A DNA stretch of 64,000 nucleotides from Luteimicrobium xylanilyticum. Its GTDB lineage: Bacteria; Actinomycetota; Actinomycetes; Actinomycetales; Cellulomonadaceae. The translations under genes and the position numbers were made by a program. Where the stretch lies: the NCBI RefSeq assembly GCF_009429125.1, contig NZ_CP045529.1:3720001-3784000 (forward strand), given 5' to 3'. The notes under the pieces are model-generated. The model had not been told where the DNA came from. It was given only the letters and a program-made list of their open reading frames with translations, and searched no databases. The first letter of the stretch is position 1. Each line of letters starts with the position of its first letter. Of this stretch, positions 51,481 through 60,093 are shown piece by piece.

Positions 51481-52817
51481 TGGCCGAGACGACCAACCAC
51501 GACGCGTTCGTCCGCGCGCAGGCCGCGATCCCCGGCGGCGTGAACTCGCCGGTCCGCGCGTACGGGAGCGTCGGCGGGGACCCGCGGTTCCTGAGCAGCG
51601 CGCGCGGCGCGTACGTGACGGACGTCGCAGGGCGCGAGTACGTCGACCTCGTGTGCTCGTGGGGCCCCGCGCTCCTCGGGCACGCGCAGCCCGACGTCGT
51701 CACCGCGGTCCAGGAGGCCGCGGCGCGCGGGCTGTCGTTCGGGGCGCCGACGGTGGGCGAGGTCGAGCTGGCCGAGGAGATCCGCCGCCGCGTGCCGCTC
51801 GCCGAGCGGGTCCGACTCGTCTCGACGGGCACCGAGGCCACCATGACGGCCATCCGTCTCGCCCGCGGCGTCACCGGGCGCGACCTGGTCGTGAAGTTCG
51901 CCGGCTGCTACCACGGGCACGGCGACGCGCTCCTCGCCGACGCCGGCTCGGGCGTCGCGACGCTCGCCCTGCCCGGCTCGGCCGGCGTCACCGAGGCGAC
52001 CGCGGCCGAGACGATCGTCGTCCCCTACGGCGACCTGGCCGCCGTCGAGCAGGCGTTCACCCGGCACGGCTCCCGGATCGCTGCGGTCATCACGGAGGCA
52101 GCGCCCGCCAACATGGGCGTCGTCCGGCCGCCCGAGGGCTTCAACCAGGGCCTGCGACGCGTCACCGCCGAGCACGGTGCGCTGCTGATCCTCGACGAGG
52201 TGCTCACCGGTTTCCGCGTCGGGCCGTCGGGGTGGTGGGGCCTCGAGAGCGGTCTCGACCCGGCCGGCGACAGCTACTACGCGCCCGACCTGTTCACGTT
52301 CGGGAAGGTCGTGGGCGGTGGTATGCCGGTCGCGGCGCTCGCCGGGTCCGCCGCGGTCATGGACCGGCTCGCCCCGCTCGGGCCCGTGTACCAGGCGGGC
52401 ACGCTGTCCGGGAACCCGGTGGCCGTCGCCGCGGGCCTCGCGACCCTGCGCCTGGCCGACGACGCCGTCTACGCGCACGTCGACGCGGCCGCGACGCGCC
52501 TGTCGTCCGCCGTGCACCGCGCGCTCGACGACGCGGGCGTACCCCACGTCGTCCAGCACGCCGGGAGCCTGTTCTCCGTGTTCTTCGGAGAGCTCGCCGA
52601 GCGGTTCGGCGTGACCACGTACGCGCAGGCCAAGACGCAGGAAGCCTTCCGGTACACCGCGTTCTTCCACGCGATGCTCGACGCGGGGGTCAACCTGCCG
52701 CCGTCGTGCTTCGAGGCCTGGTTCCTGTCCGCCGCGCACGACGACGCCGCGCTCGACCGCATCGAGGCCGCCCTGCCCGCGGCCGCCCGTGCGGCGGCGG
52801 AGGCCACCCCCGCCTGA
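51480..52817 (+). CDS. hemL: Glutamate-1-semialdehyde 2,1-aminomutase
   Basis: The 445-residue PLP enzyme converts glutamate-1-semialdehyde to 5-aminolevulinate. It shows [46 protein letters not shown] and the PLP lysine in [16 protein letters not shown] (about residue 278). The start overlaps the hemB stop by one base. It is the last gene of the block; hemQ/chdC and hemH are not in the window. Confidence 0.96.
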   Translation: MAETTNHDAFVRAQAAIPGGVNSPVRAYGSVGGDPRFLSSARGAYVTDVAGREYVDLVCSWGPALLGHAQPDVVTAVQEAAARGLSFGAPTVGEVELAEEIRRRVPLAERVRLVSTGTEATMTAIRLARGVTGRDLVVKFAGCYHGHGDALLADAGSGVATLALPGSAGVTEATAAETIVVPYGDLAAVEQAFTRHGSRIAAVITEAAPANMGVVRPPEGFNQGLRRVTAEHGALLILDEVLTGFRVGPSGWWGLESGLDPAGDSYYAPDLFTFGKVVGGGMPVAALAGSAAVMDRLAPLGPVYQAGTLSGNPVAVAAGLATLRLADDAVYAHVDAAATRLSSAVHRALDDAGVPHVVQHAGSLFSVFFGELAERFGVTTYAQAKTQEAFRYTAFFHAMLDAGVNLPPSCFEAWFLSAAHDDAALDRIEAALPAAARAAAEATPA

Positions 52818-52832
52818 CCGCGAAGCAGGCCT

Positions 52833-52854
52833 CCGCGCGGGGTACCGCGCGAGG
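52833..52854. terminator. Hairpin after hemL
   Basis: CGCGCGG (52834-52840) and CCGCGCG (52845-52851) pair perfectly around GGTA, with partly matched flanks. It lies 16 bases past the hemL stop and before the DtxR box of the next gene, so it probably ends the hem operon. Confidence 0.55.
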
Positions 52855-52874
52855 TATCGGAGCGCAGCGGCGCA

Positions 52875-52893
52875 CGAGGTTAGGATGACCTAA
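52875..52893. promoter_or_regulatory. DtxR/IdeR-type iron box upstream of the siderophore-interacting protein gene
   Basis: CGAGGTTAGGATGACCTAA matches the 19-bp DtxR/IdeR consensus (TTAGGTTAGSCTAACCTAA) at 15 of 19 positions and is an inverted repeat, GGTTAGG-ATGA-CCTAACC. It ends 22 bases before the GTG start, where a bound repressor would cover the promoter. Iron repression is inferred from the family. Confidence 0.8.
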
Positions 52894-52915
52894 CCCCCGT
52901 GAGAAGAGGTTCTTC

Positions 52916-53746
52916 GTGACCGACCGTCCCAGGCGCCCGGCAAGACCGCAGACCGTGCTCGAAGTGCTCAGCACCCGCAGGCTTTCCCCGCACCTCGTGC
53001 GGCTCGTCCTCGGGGGCGAGGGCTTTGCGACCTTCCGGACCAACGAGTTCACGGACCGCTACGTCAAGATCCTCTTCACGCCCCCGGGCAGCGCGCTCGA
53101 GCCGCCCTACGACCTCGCCGCGCTCCGCGAGACCCTGCCGGCCGACCAGCTTCCCTTCACGCGGACCTACACCGTCCGAGAGGTGAACGAGGCCGAGGGC
53201 TGGCTCGCGATCGACTTCGTCGTGCACGGCGACGAGGGGGTCGCCGGGCCGTGGGCCGCAGCCGCGGTCCCGGGCGACCGTGTCGTGCTCAGCGGTCCCG
53301 GCGGCGGCTACGCGCCCGACCCGACCGCCGACTGGCACCTGCTCGTCGGCGACGAGTCGGCCCTGCCCGCCATCGCCGCTGCGCTCGATGCCCTCCCGGA
53401 CGACGCCGAGGGCGACGCGTTCGTCGAGGTCGGAGGCCCCGAGGACGAGGTCCCGCTCACGGCACCCGCGGGCGTCGAGCTCCGCTGGGTCCACCGTGGC
53501 GACGTGGCGAACGGCACGACGACGCTCCTCGCCGACGCCGTCGCGGCGGCTCCGTGGCGCGACGGCCGGGTGCACGCTTTCGTGCACGGCGAGCGCGAGT
53601 CGGTCAAGGCGCTGCGCGACGTCGTCCTCCACCAGCGGGGTGTGACCCGGGAGCACCTCTCGATCTCCGGGTACTGGGCGCGCGGCCGCGCCGAGGACAC
53701 GTTCCAGGCCGAGAAGCGCGAGCCCATCGGTCAGATCCTGCCGTAG
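52916..53746 (+). CDS. Siderophore-interacting protein (ViuB/FAD-dependent ferric-siderophore reductase family)
   Basis: The 276-residue protein has an FAD-binding barrel with FTRTYTVREV (flavin RxYTxR motif, about residues 81-90), FVVHGDEGVAGPWAAAAVPGDRVVLSGPGGGY, and a C-terminal NAD(P)H/SIP domain with LLVGDESALPAIAAAL and ending ISGYWARGRAEDTFQAEK. It releases iron from imported siderophores by reduction. The GTG at 52916 has GAAGAGG upstream; the DtxR box places it in the iron regulon. A 6-bp hairpin at 53770-53790 follows the gene. Confidence 0.92.
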   Translation: MTDRPRRPARPQTVLEVLSTRRLSPHLVRLVLGGEGFATFRTNEFTDRYVKILFTPPGSALEPPYDLAALRETLPADQLPFTRTYTVREVNEAEGWLAIDFVVHGDEGVAGPWAAAAVPGDRVVLSGPGGGYAPDPTADWHLLVGDESALPAIAAALDALPDDAEGDAFVEVGGPEDEVPLTAPAGVELRWVHRGDVANGTTTLLADAVAAAPWRDGRVHAFVHGERESVKALRDVVLHQRGVTREHLSISGYWARGRAEDTFQAEKREPIGQILP

Positions 53747-53813
53747 CGCCGGCCGCGCCGACCCGTTCCGCCGCCGACCTGCGCGGCGGCCCCGGACGCG
53801 GGAGGGTAGAGGC

Positions 53814-54479
53814 ATGTCCCGCATCGCCGTGATCGGCGGCCACGGCAAGGTGGCCCTCCTGCTCGCCCCGATCCTCGTCGCGCGCGGCGACGAGGTCACG
53901 TCCCTCGTCCGACGCGCGGACCAGGTCGCCGACGTCAACGCGACCGGCGCACGGGCCGTCGTCGCGGACGTCGAGCAGCTCTCCGCGTCCGACCTCTCGG
54001 ACGTGCTGCGCGGCCACGACGCCGTCGTGTGGTCCGCGGGGGCGGGCGGTGGCGACCCCGAACGCACCTACGCCGTCGACCGGGACGCCGCGATCCGGTC
54101 CATGGAGGCGACGCGCGGGGCGGGCATCACGCGGTACGTCATGGTGTCGTACCTCGGGGCGGGCGCCGACCACGGCGTCCCGTCGGACAGCTCGTTCTAC
54201 CCCTACGCGCAGGCCAAGGCCGCGGCCGACGACTACCTGCGCGGGACCGACCTCGAGTGGACGATCGTCGCGCCCGGCAGCCTCACGCTCGAGCCCGGTA
54301 CGGGAGCCATCGACGCCGGCTCGCCCGACGACGGCGACGCGCCCGACGGCGGCAGCGTCCCCCGCGAGGACGTCGCCCAGGTCGTGGCGGAGGTCCTGCA
54401 CCGGCCGGACACGATCGGTCGGTTCATCGCGTTCGTGAGCGGCGACGACGCGATCGCGGACGCGATCAAGCCCGTCTGA
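53814..54479 (+). CDS. NAD(P)-dependent epimerase/reductase-like protein (atypical SDR, NAD(P)H-binding)
   Basis: The 221-residue protein is an atypical SDR: MSRIAVIGGHGKVALLLAPIL (GGxGxxG cofactor loop near residue 8), VVWSAGAGGGDP, YVMVSYLGAG and a YPYAQAKAAADDYL Tyr-x3-Lys motif, then LEWTIVAPGSLT. This matches the YwnB/YhfK-type NAD(P)H-binding family, whose substrates are mostly unknown. GGGAGGG lies eight bases before the ATG. Confidence 0.85.
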   Translation: MSRIAVIGGHGKVALLLAPILVARGDEVTSLVRRADQVADVNATGARAVVADVEQLSASDLSDVLRGHDAVVWSAGAGGGDPERTYAVDRDAAIRSMEATRGAGITRYVMVSYLGAGADHGVPSDSSFYPYAQAKAAADDYLRGTDLEWTIVAPGSLTLEPGTGAIDAGSPDDGDAPDGGSVPREDVAQVVAEVLHRPDTIGRFIAFVSGDDAIADAIKPV

Positions 54480-54506
54480 TGGGCGGGGCGAGAGCCCCAC
54501 ACCCGA

Positions 54507-54541
54507 CAAGCTGTCGACCGGATCGCCTGCAAGCTGTCGAC
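54507..54541. repeat. Duplicated 12-mer with 23-bp period in an intergenic gap
   Basis: CAAGCTGTCGAC occurs at 54507-54518 and 54530-54541 in direct orientation. A small GGGGC/GCCCC hairpin precedes it. The gap (54480-54584) lies between convergent genes. It may be a repeated protein-binding site or a remnant repeat; no function can be assigned. Confidence 0.4.
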
Positions 54542-54584
54542 TGCGCAGGCCAGGCGCGTTGCGGGCGCTCGCGCGTCCCGCGAC

Positions 54585-55055
54585 TCAGCTCAGCCGGCCG
54601 ACCTCGTAGCTGCCGCCGCGGACCCCGAACATCACGTTCAGCCGGTTGAAGGCGTTGATGACCGCGACGACGCAGACCAGGGCCGTGAGCTGCTCCTCGT
54701 CGTAGTGCTCCGCCGCGGCCGCCCAGGCCTCGTCGGAGACGTGCCCGACGTCGGCGAGCCGCGAGCCCTGCTCCGTGAGCTCGAGGGCGGCACGCTCCGC
54801 CTCTGTGAAGACCGACGTCTCGCGCCAGGCGGCGACGAGACCGAGGCGCAGCGGGTCCTCCCCCGCCGCCAGGGCCTCCTTGACGTGCATGTCGAGGCAG
54901 GCGCCGCAGCCGTTGATCTGGCTGGCCCGGATCTTCACGAGGTCTCGGGTCGAGCGGGGCAGCGTCGAGCCGACGAGCGCGTGGTCCGCGGAGACGAGGT
55001 GCTTGACCGCCTTCGGGCCGATGACGGTCGCGGTGGGGTTGAGCCGGGCGTCCAT
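54585..55055 (-). CDS. Carboxymuconolactone decarboxylase family protein (AhpD-like)
   Basis: The 156-residue helical protein has the CMD/AhpD core LVKIRASQINGCGACLDMHVKEALAAGE with a redox CxxC pair (about residues 50-53) and nearby His, suggesting peroxidase or thiol-disulfide activity rather than true decarboxylation. The C-terminus LTALVCVVAVINAFNRLNVMFG fits the family. AAGGAG precedes the ATG at 55055. Possibly a peroxide-stress protein; no partner gene is adjacent. Confidence 0.88.
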   Translation of the reverse strand: MDARLNPTATVIGPKAVKHLVSADHALVGSTLPRSTRDLVKIRASQINGCGACLDMHVKEALAAGEDPLRLGLVAAWRETSVFTEAERAALELTEQGSRLADVGHVSDEAWAAAAEHYDEEQLTALVCVVAVINAFNRLNVMFGVRGGSYEVGRLS

Positions 55056-55133
55056 GGGTTGCTCCTTGGTCGAGGTGGTTGCCTTTCACCTCGACGACGG
55101 GCGCGAGCGCCCGGACGTAACCGGCCGCCGCCG

Positions 55134-55550
55134 TCAGGTCGCGGGCGTGGGCTCCAGGGCCGCCGTCCGCAGCTCGTCGGCGAGCGCCCGGGCGCGCTTC
55201 CCCGCCGCGCCCCACCCGACGACGGCCTCGGCGTGCACGACCTTGCGCCGGTGCGTGACCTCGACGATCCACGGCTTCTTGAACGCGACGCGCGCGAGGA
55301 CGAAGAGCGGCAGCAGGAGCAGGAGGAGCAGGAGCTCCCCGGCCACCAGGAGCGCGAGCACGATGATCGGGAGCGCCACGATGATGCCGATGACCAGCAG
55401 GATCGCCCCGAGCACGCCGAGGTGGTCGACGTCGGGGACGTCGAGCGCGTCGAGGAGGTCCCAGTCGGGCTTCTCGCGGATCTTGCGCCGCCACGGCAGC
55501 ACCCGTCGGTGCACGCGGTAGGTCTCGCCGGCGGGGCTCACGATCTTCAC
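55134..55550 (-). CDS. Membrane protein of unknown function (138 aa)
   Basis: The protein has a basic cytoplasmic N-terminus (RRVLPWRRKIREKPDWD), two long hydrophobic helices (VLGAILLVIGIIVALPIIVLALLVAG and a Leu-rich run) and a C-terminal soluble part with HRRKVVHAEAVVGWGAAGKRARALADEL. No family is recognised. The GTG at 55550 follows TAGTCT by six bases, a good leaderless promoter. Confidence 0.6.
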   Translation of the reverse strand: MKIVSPAGETYRVHRRVLPWRRKIREKPDWDLLDALDVPDVDHLGVLGAILLVIGIIVALPIIVLALLVAGELLLLLLLLPLFVLARVAFKKPWIVEVTHRRKVVHAEAVVGWGAAGKRARALADELRTAALEPTPAT

Positions 55551-55634
55551 GGGCGCAGACTAGCGAGTCCGGCGCGTCGGTCAGCCGGTGCGACGCGACG
55601 GGGCCCCGTCCGCGCAGGCTAGCGGGCGACGGGC

Positions 55635-56075
55635 CTACCTCCCGCGCAGCCGCCCGAGCCCTCGCCCGACGGCGCCCGCGACCGGGCCGAGCGTCAGCCC
55701 GATCCCCACGGCGCCGAGCGCGGCGACGGCGTACGACGGCGCGTCGGTCGGTGGCGCCGTCGTGGCCGGGAGGACGGTCGCGCCGACCAGGCACAGGAGC
55801 CCGACGACGAGCGAGACCTGCCACGGCAGCCGCGTCTGGAAGGCGTCGGCCCAGGCCAGCATCGCGAGGAACCACAGCCCGAAGACGAGCGCCGTGTACC
55901 AGGCCGTCCACGCGTGCGTCGCCGTGAGGACGGCACCGAGGCCCACGAGGCCGGCGCCGGACGTACCCAGCGCCAGCCAGCCGAGAGGCGCGGAGCCACC
56001 TGCAGGCGACCACGCGGGGCGCCGCCCGGAACGGTGCCGGGGTGGGCGGGCGTCGTGTCCGACGGTCTGCGCCAT
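55635..56075 (-). CDS. Multipass membrane protein of unknown function (146 aa)
   Basis: After a basic, His-rich N-terminus ([14 protein letters not shown]) the protein has four hydrophobic segments ([74 protein letters not shown]). It has no recognised family. It follows the HdeD-family gene by 29 bases on the same strand and is probably co-transcribed. Confidence 0.6.
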   Translation of the reverse strand: MAQTVGHDARPPRHRSGRRPAWSPAGGSAPLGWLALGTSGAGLVGLGAVLTATHAWTAWYTALVFGLWFLAMLAWADAFQTRLPWQVSLVVGLLCLVGATVLPATTAPPTDAPSYAVAALGAVGIGLTLGPVAGAVGRGLGRLRGR

Positions 56076-56104
56076 GGGCCATCCCCCTGCGTGCGGCACC
56101 CGGC

Positions 56105-56698
56105 TCAGACCGTGAGGTCCGCCTTCCCGAGCCTGCGGACCTGGAAGCCGATCACGATGAGCATGATGCCGATCACCCACGCCCAGATGCCCAGGACCCA
56201 GACGAGCGCCACCAGGCTGGTCTTGGGCCAGACGAGCAGCATGACACCGAGGATCACGGTGAGCACGGCCGAGGTGACGCCCCAGCCCCACCCGCTGCCG
56301 GGGACCTTGCGCAGCCCGACGCTGGCCATGACACCGACGAGGCCGACGAGGATCGCCCAGATACCGACGATGACCGCGAACACCGTGACGGTCGGGCCGG
56401 GCCACACGAGCGCGACGATGCCGAACGCGACCGACAGCACCCCGAAGGTGATGCCGAGCGCGGCCCCGCCCGAGGCGCGGTAGCGGATCGCGTCGAAGAT
56501 CTCGATGAGCCCGTCGACGATCGCGAAGATCGCGATGACCCAGAGGATCGCGAGCGCCGTGACGCCGGGCCATGCCACGGCGATGATGCCGAAGGCGATG
56601 TAGAGGACTCCGCGCAGCACGGGAAGCCACCAGTACTGGCGGGCTGCGCCTTGGAGGGCACCCGCGAGCGGGCCGGGTGCGGTGGGGACGTCGGTCAT
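56105..56698 (-). CDS. HdeD family membrane protein (DUF308)
   Basis: The 197-residue protein has six membrane helices in three DUF308/HdeD pairs: [19 protein letters not shown], then [22 protein letters not shown], and [19 protein letters not shown]. HdeD is linked to acid resistance in E. coli, but the role in actinobacteria is unknown. It is divergent from csoR across a 232-base region that holds the two CsoR operators, so copper control of this gene is possible. Confidence 0.85.
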   Translation of the reverse strand: MTDVPTAPGPLAGALQGAARQYWWLPVLRGVLYIAFGIIAVAWPGVTALAILWVIAIFAIVDGLIEIFDAIRYRASGGAALGITFGVLSVAFGIVALVWPGPTVTVFAVIVGIWAILVGLVGVMASVGLRKVPGSGWGWGVTSAVLTVILGVMLLVWPKTSLVALVWVLGIWAWVIGIMLIVIGFQVRRLGKADLTV

Positions 56699-56846
56699 AG
56701 CTGCTCCCTGGCTTCGGCCGGCGTGACCGACGGTGCGTCGGTGCTGGTCCGGCACGGTGGACGGTGGTGCGGCTCTTCGGGTCCATCGTCTCCCTCGGAC
56801 CCACGGCCCGCGCGGCGAGCGTGGGTGCGCACGCACGTCTCACCCC

Positions 56847-56874
56847 TTGACGAAATACCCGGGCGGGGTATCGT
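56847..56874 (+). promoter_or_regulatory. Promoter of the csoR-copZ-copA operon
   Basis: TTGACG (56847-56852) and TATCGT (56869-56874) are spaced by 16 bases. The first CsoR box lies exactly between and over the -10, so the bound repressor would block RNA polymerase. Confidence 0.6.
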
Positions 56875-56904
56875 TGTTGTCCGAGCGATACCCCCAACGG
56901 GTAT
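56855..56904. promoter_or_regulatory. Two CsoR operators
   Basis: ATACCC-N5-GGGTAT occurs twice: 56855-56871 and 56888-56904, centres 33 bp apart. Identical arms and the C/G-tract palindrome are typical of CsoR-family sites. The second copy ends 26 bases before the csoR ATG. Confidence 0.75.
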
Positions 56905-56930
56905 TCGACGGCGCTCGCGAAGGAGCCCCC

Positions 56931-57266
56931 ATGAGCACCACGCCCCACCTGCACGACCACGGCACCGACGCCGCGACGCCCCCGAGCCGCGGCTACGCGC
57001 AGGACAAGGAGGCCTACCTCAAGCGCCTGCGCCGCATCGAGGGCCAGGTCCGCGGCATCGCCCGGATGGTCGACGAGGACGCCTACTGCATCGACGTCCT
57101 CACCCAGGTCTCGGCCGTCACCAAGGCGCTCCAGGCCGTCAGCCTCGGGCTGGTCGAGGACCACCTCGGGCACTGCGTCGTCGACGCGGCCCGCGAGTCC
57201 GACGACGCCGGCCAGGCCAAGGTCCGCGAGGCCGCCGACGCGATCGCGCGCCTCGTCCGCAGCTGA
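56931..57266 (+). CDS. csoR: CsoR-family copper-sensing transcriptional repressor
   Basis: The 111-residue all-helical regulator has [35 protein letters not shown], with the first Cu(I)-ligand Cys in AYCIDVL, and the remaining His and Cys ligands in [12 protein letters not shown]. The C-H-C set of Cu-sensing CsoR is complete. Cu(I) binding releases it from the operators. GGAGCCCCC precedes the ATG at 56931. It opens the csoR-copZ-copA operon. Confidence 0.92.
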   Translation: MSTTPHLHDHGTDAATPPSRGYAQDKEAYLKRLRRIEGQVRGIARMVDEDAYCIDVLTQVSAVTKALQAVSLGLVEDHLGHCVVDAARESDDAGQAKVREAADAIARLVRS

Positions 57267-57290
57267 GACCCCTACCCCCAGGAGATCACC

Positions 57291-57512
57291 ATGAGCACCC
57301 AGATCATCGACGTCACCGGCATGACCTGCGGCCACTGCGCCCACGCCGTCACCACCGAGCTCACCGCGCTCGACGGCGTCACGAACGTCGACGTCGCCCT
57401 CGTCCCCGGCGGCACCACCCCGGTCACGATCACCACCGACGCCCAGGTGAGCGAGGACGCGCTCCGCGCCGCCGTCGACGAGGCGGGCTACGCCGTCGTC
57501 GGCATCCACTGA
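57291..57512 (+). CDS. copZ: Copper chaperone, heavy-metal-associated (HMA) domain
   Basis: The 73-residue protein is a single HMA domain with the metal loop [11 protein letters not shown] (Cys13 and Cys16) and the beta-alpha-beta-beta-alpha-beta pattern. It carries Cu(I) to the ATPase or to CsoR. AGGAG precedes the ATG. It lies 24 bases after csoR and 29 bases before copA. Confidence 0.93.
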   Translation: MSTQIIDVTGMTCGHCAHAVTTELTALDGVTNVDVALVPGGTTPVTITTDAQVSEDALRAAVDEAGYAVVGIH

Positions 57513-57541
57513 ACCGCACCCTTTCAAGGAGACGACCACCC

Positions 57542-60082
57542 GTGACGACTCCGACCCGCTCCGTTCCCCCGACCCACCCTGCTCCGACATCCCTGGAGAT
57601 CGACCTCGCCGTCGAGGGCATGACCTGCGCCTCGTGCGTGGCGCGCGTCGAGAAGAAGCTGTCGGCCCTGCCCGGCGTGACCGCCACCGTCAACCTGCCG
57701 CTCGAGTCGGCTCACGTCGTCCTCGAGCCCGGGTCCGCGACGTCCGACGACGAGCTGCTCGCCGCCGTCCGCAAGGCCGGGTACGACGCGCGGGTCACCG
57801 GGAGGCACGGCGCCGCGCCCGACTCCGCCGGGCACGACGGCATGAGCCACGAGGGCATGTCGCACGAGGGCATGTCGCACGAGGGCATGGCCCACGACAT
57901 GCCCGGCATGACGGACGAGGAGATGGCGCTCTCGGGCCACTCCATGGCACCCGGCCACGTCATGGTCGAGGGCGAGGACACCTCCGCCCCGACGCCGGAC
58001 CGCGGGCACGACCTGCTCCGCCGGCTCCGGGTCTCGGCGGTCCTCGCTGTGCCCGTCGTGGCGCTGTCGATGATCCCCGCGCTGCAGTTCGACGGCTGGC
58101 AGTGGGTCGTCGCGGTGCTCGCGCTGCCCGTCGTGACGTGGGGCGCCTGGCCGTTCCACCGCGCCGCGTGGCGCGCGGGCCGGCACGGCTCGTCGACCAT
58201 GGACACCCTGGTCGCGCTCGGCGTCATCGCAGCGACCGTCTGGTCGCTGTGGGCGCTGCTCTTCGGCGGCGCGGGCGAGATCGGCATGCAGATGCGGCCG
58301 AGCCTCGTGCCCTCGGCGGAGCACGCCGGCGCGACACCCGAGCTGTACTTCGAGGTGGCCGTCGTCGTGACGACGTTCCTCCTCGCCGGACGCTACGCCG
58401 AGTACCGGTCCCGCCGCCGCTCCGGCGACGCGCTCCGGTCGCTGCTCGAGCTCGGCGCCAAGGACGTGGCGCGCGTCGTCACCGGGCCGGACGGCGAGCG
58501 TTCGGAGGAGCGCGTACCGGTCGCCGCGCTCGCCGAGGGCGACCTGTTCCGGGTCCGCCCGGGCGAGAAGATCGCGACCGACGGCGAGATCGTCGAGGGT
58601 CGCAGCGCCGTCGACACGTCCCTGCTGACCGGGGAGCCCGTGCCCGTCGACGTCGGCCCCGGGGACGCCGTGACCGGCGCGACCGTCAACACGTCGGGCA
58701 CGCTGCTGGTCCGCGCGACGCGCGTCGGCGACGAGACGACGCTCGCCCAGATCGGGCGGCTCGTCGCCCGTGCCCAGACGGGCAAGGCTCCGGTCCAGCG
58801 GCTCGCGGACCGCATCTCGGCGGTCTTCGTGCCCGTCGTGATGGTGATCGCGCTCGGGACGCTCGCCGCGTGGCTGATCGGCGGGTCGAGCGTGCAGATG
58901 GCGTTCACCGCGGCCGTCGCCGTGCTGATCATCGCGTGCCCCTGCGCGCTCGGTCTCGCCACCCCGACGGCGTTGCTCGTCGGCACGGGCCGGGGCGCCC
59001 AGCTCGGCGCGCTCATCAAGGGCCCGGAGATCCTCGAGTCCACGCGCCGCGTCGACACGGTCGTGCTCGACAAGACCGGCACCGTCACCGAGGGCCGGAT
59101 GAGCGTCGAGGGCGTCGAGGGCGTCGACGTCCCCGCCGACGCGCTGCGGTACGCCGGCGCCGTCGAGGCGCTCAGCGAGCACCCGATCGCGCAGGCCGTC
59201 GCGGCGGCAGCACGCGCCGCCGGCAGCGACGACGGCGCACCGACCGGGGCGGACGGCGTCACGGTCGGCGGCCTCGAGGTCCGCGACTTCCGCAACCACG
59301 CGGGCGGCGGCGTCGAGGGCGTGGTCCGGGACGCGCACGTCGGCCTCGACGGCCGGGGCGCCGCGAACGGCGCTCTCGGGCTCAACGCCCGGCGCGTGCT
59401 CGTGGGGCGCCCCACCTGGCTCGCCGAGCAGGGCGTCACCGTGCCCGACGACGTCACCCACGCCGTGACGGCTGCGCAGGAGTCGGGCGCGACGGCCGTC
59501 GTCGTCGCGTGGGACGGCACCGCGCGCGGCGTGATCCGGCTCCGCGACACGGTCAAGCCGACGTCCGCGGACGCCGTCGGGCAGCTCCGCGAGCTCGGTC
59601 TGCGGCCCGTCCTCCTGACGGGCGACAACGCACCGTCGGCCCGTGCGGCCGCTGCAGCGGTCGGGATCGCCGAGGACGACGTGATCGCCGACGTCCGGCC
59701 CGAGGACAAGGTCGCGGTCGTCGAGCGGCTCCAGGGCGAGGGCGCGGTCGTCGCGATGGTCGGCGACGGCGTGAACGACGCCGCGGCGCTCGCGCAGGCC
59801 GACCTCGGCCTCGCGATGGGCACCGGCACCGACGTCGCGATCGAGGCGAGCGACATCACGCTCGTGCGCGGCGACCTGCGGGTCGCGGCGACGGCGATCC
59901 GGCTGTCGCGGCGCACGCTCCGCGTGATCAAGCAGAACCTGTTCTGGGCGTTCGCGTACAACGTGGCGGCGATCCCGCTGGCCGCAGCCGGCCTGCTCAA
60001 CCCGATGATCGCCGGGGCGGCGATGGCGGCGAGCTCGGTGCTCGTCGTCGGGAACTCTCTGCGACTGCGCCGGGCGGGCTGA
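57542..60082 (+). CDS. copA: Copper-translocating P1B-type ATPase with a His/Met-rich repeat linker
   Basis: The 846-residue pump has one HMA domain (GMTCASC, about residues 25-31), a linker with MSHEG repeated three times plus HDGM and MAHDMPGM (about 98-125), eight helices, the actuator motif LLTGEP, the membrane CPC site ([14 protein letters not shown]), DKTGT phosphorylation loop, SEHP nucleotide motif, [10 protein letters not shown] hinge and the final-helix [12 protein letters not shown]. It exports Cu(I). The repeat linker offers extra metal ligands not found in standard CopA. GTG start at 57542 behind AAGGAG. Confidence 0.95.
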   Translation: MTTPTRSVPPTHPAPTSLEIDLAVEGMTCASCVARVEKKLSALPGVTATVNLPLESAHVVLEPGSATSDDELLAAVRKAGYDARVTGRHGAAPDSAGHDGMSHEGMSHEGMSHEGMAHDMPGMTDEEMALSGHSMAPGHVMVEGEDTSAPTPDRGHDLLRRLRVSAVLAVPVVALSMIPALQFDGWQWVVAVLALPVVTWGAWPFHRAAWRAGRHGSSTMDTLVALGVIAATVWSLWALLFGGAGEIGMQMRPSLVPSAEHAGATPELYFEVAVVVTTFLLAGRYAEYRSRRRSGDALRSLLELGAKDVARVVTGPDGERSEERVPVAALAEGDLFRVRPGEKIATDGEIVEGRSAVDTSLLTGEPVPVDVGPGDAVTGATVNTSGTLLVRATRVGDETTLAQIGRLVARAQTGKAPVQRLADRISAVFVPVVMVIALGTLAAWLIGGSSVQMAFTAAVAVLIIACPCALGLATPTALLVGTGRGAQLGALIKGPEILESTRRVDTVVLDKTGTVTEGRMSVEGVEGVDVPADALRYAGAVEALSEHPIAQAVAAAARAAGSDDGAPTGADGVTVGGLEVRDFRNHAGGGVEGVVRDAHVGLDGRGAANGALGLNARRVLVGRPTWLAEQGVTVPDDVTHAVTAAQESGATAVVVAWDGTARGVIRLRDTVKPTSADAVGQLRELGLRPVLLTGDNAPSARAAAAAVGIAEDDVIADVRPEDKVAVVERLQGEGAVVAMVGDGVNDAAALAQADLGLAMGTGTDVAIEASDITLVRGDLRVAATAIRLSRRTLRVIKQNLFWAFAYNVAAIPLAAAGLLNPMIAGAAMAASSVLVVGNSLRLRRAG
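57842..57886. repeat. Three tandem 15-bp coding repeats in copA (MSHEG units)
   Basis: 57842-57856, 57857-57871 and 57872-57886 are near-identical 15-mers, each encoding Met-Ser-His-Glu-Gly; copies two and three are identical. Multiples of three keep the frame, so copy number could change without breaking the gene. Confidence 0.85.
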
Positions 60083-60093
60083 CCGCCCGCCGG

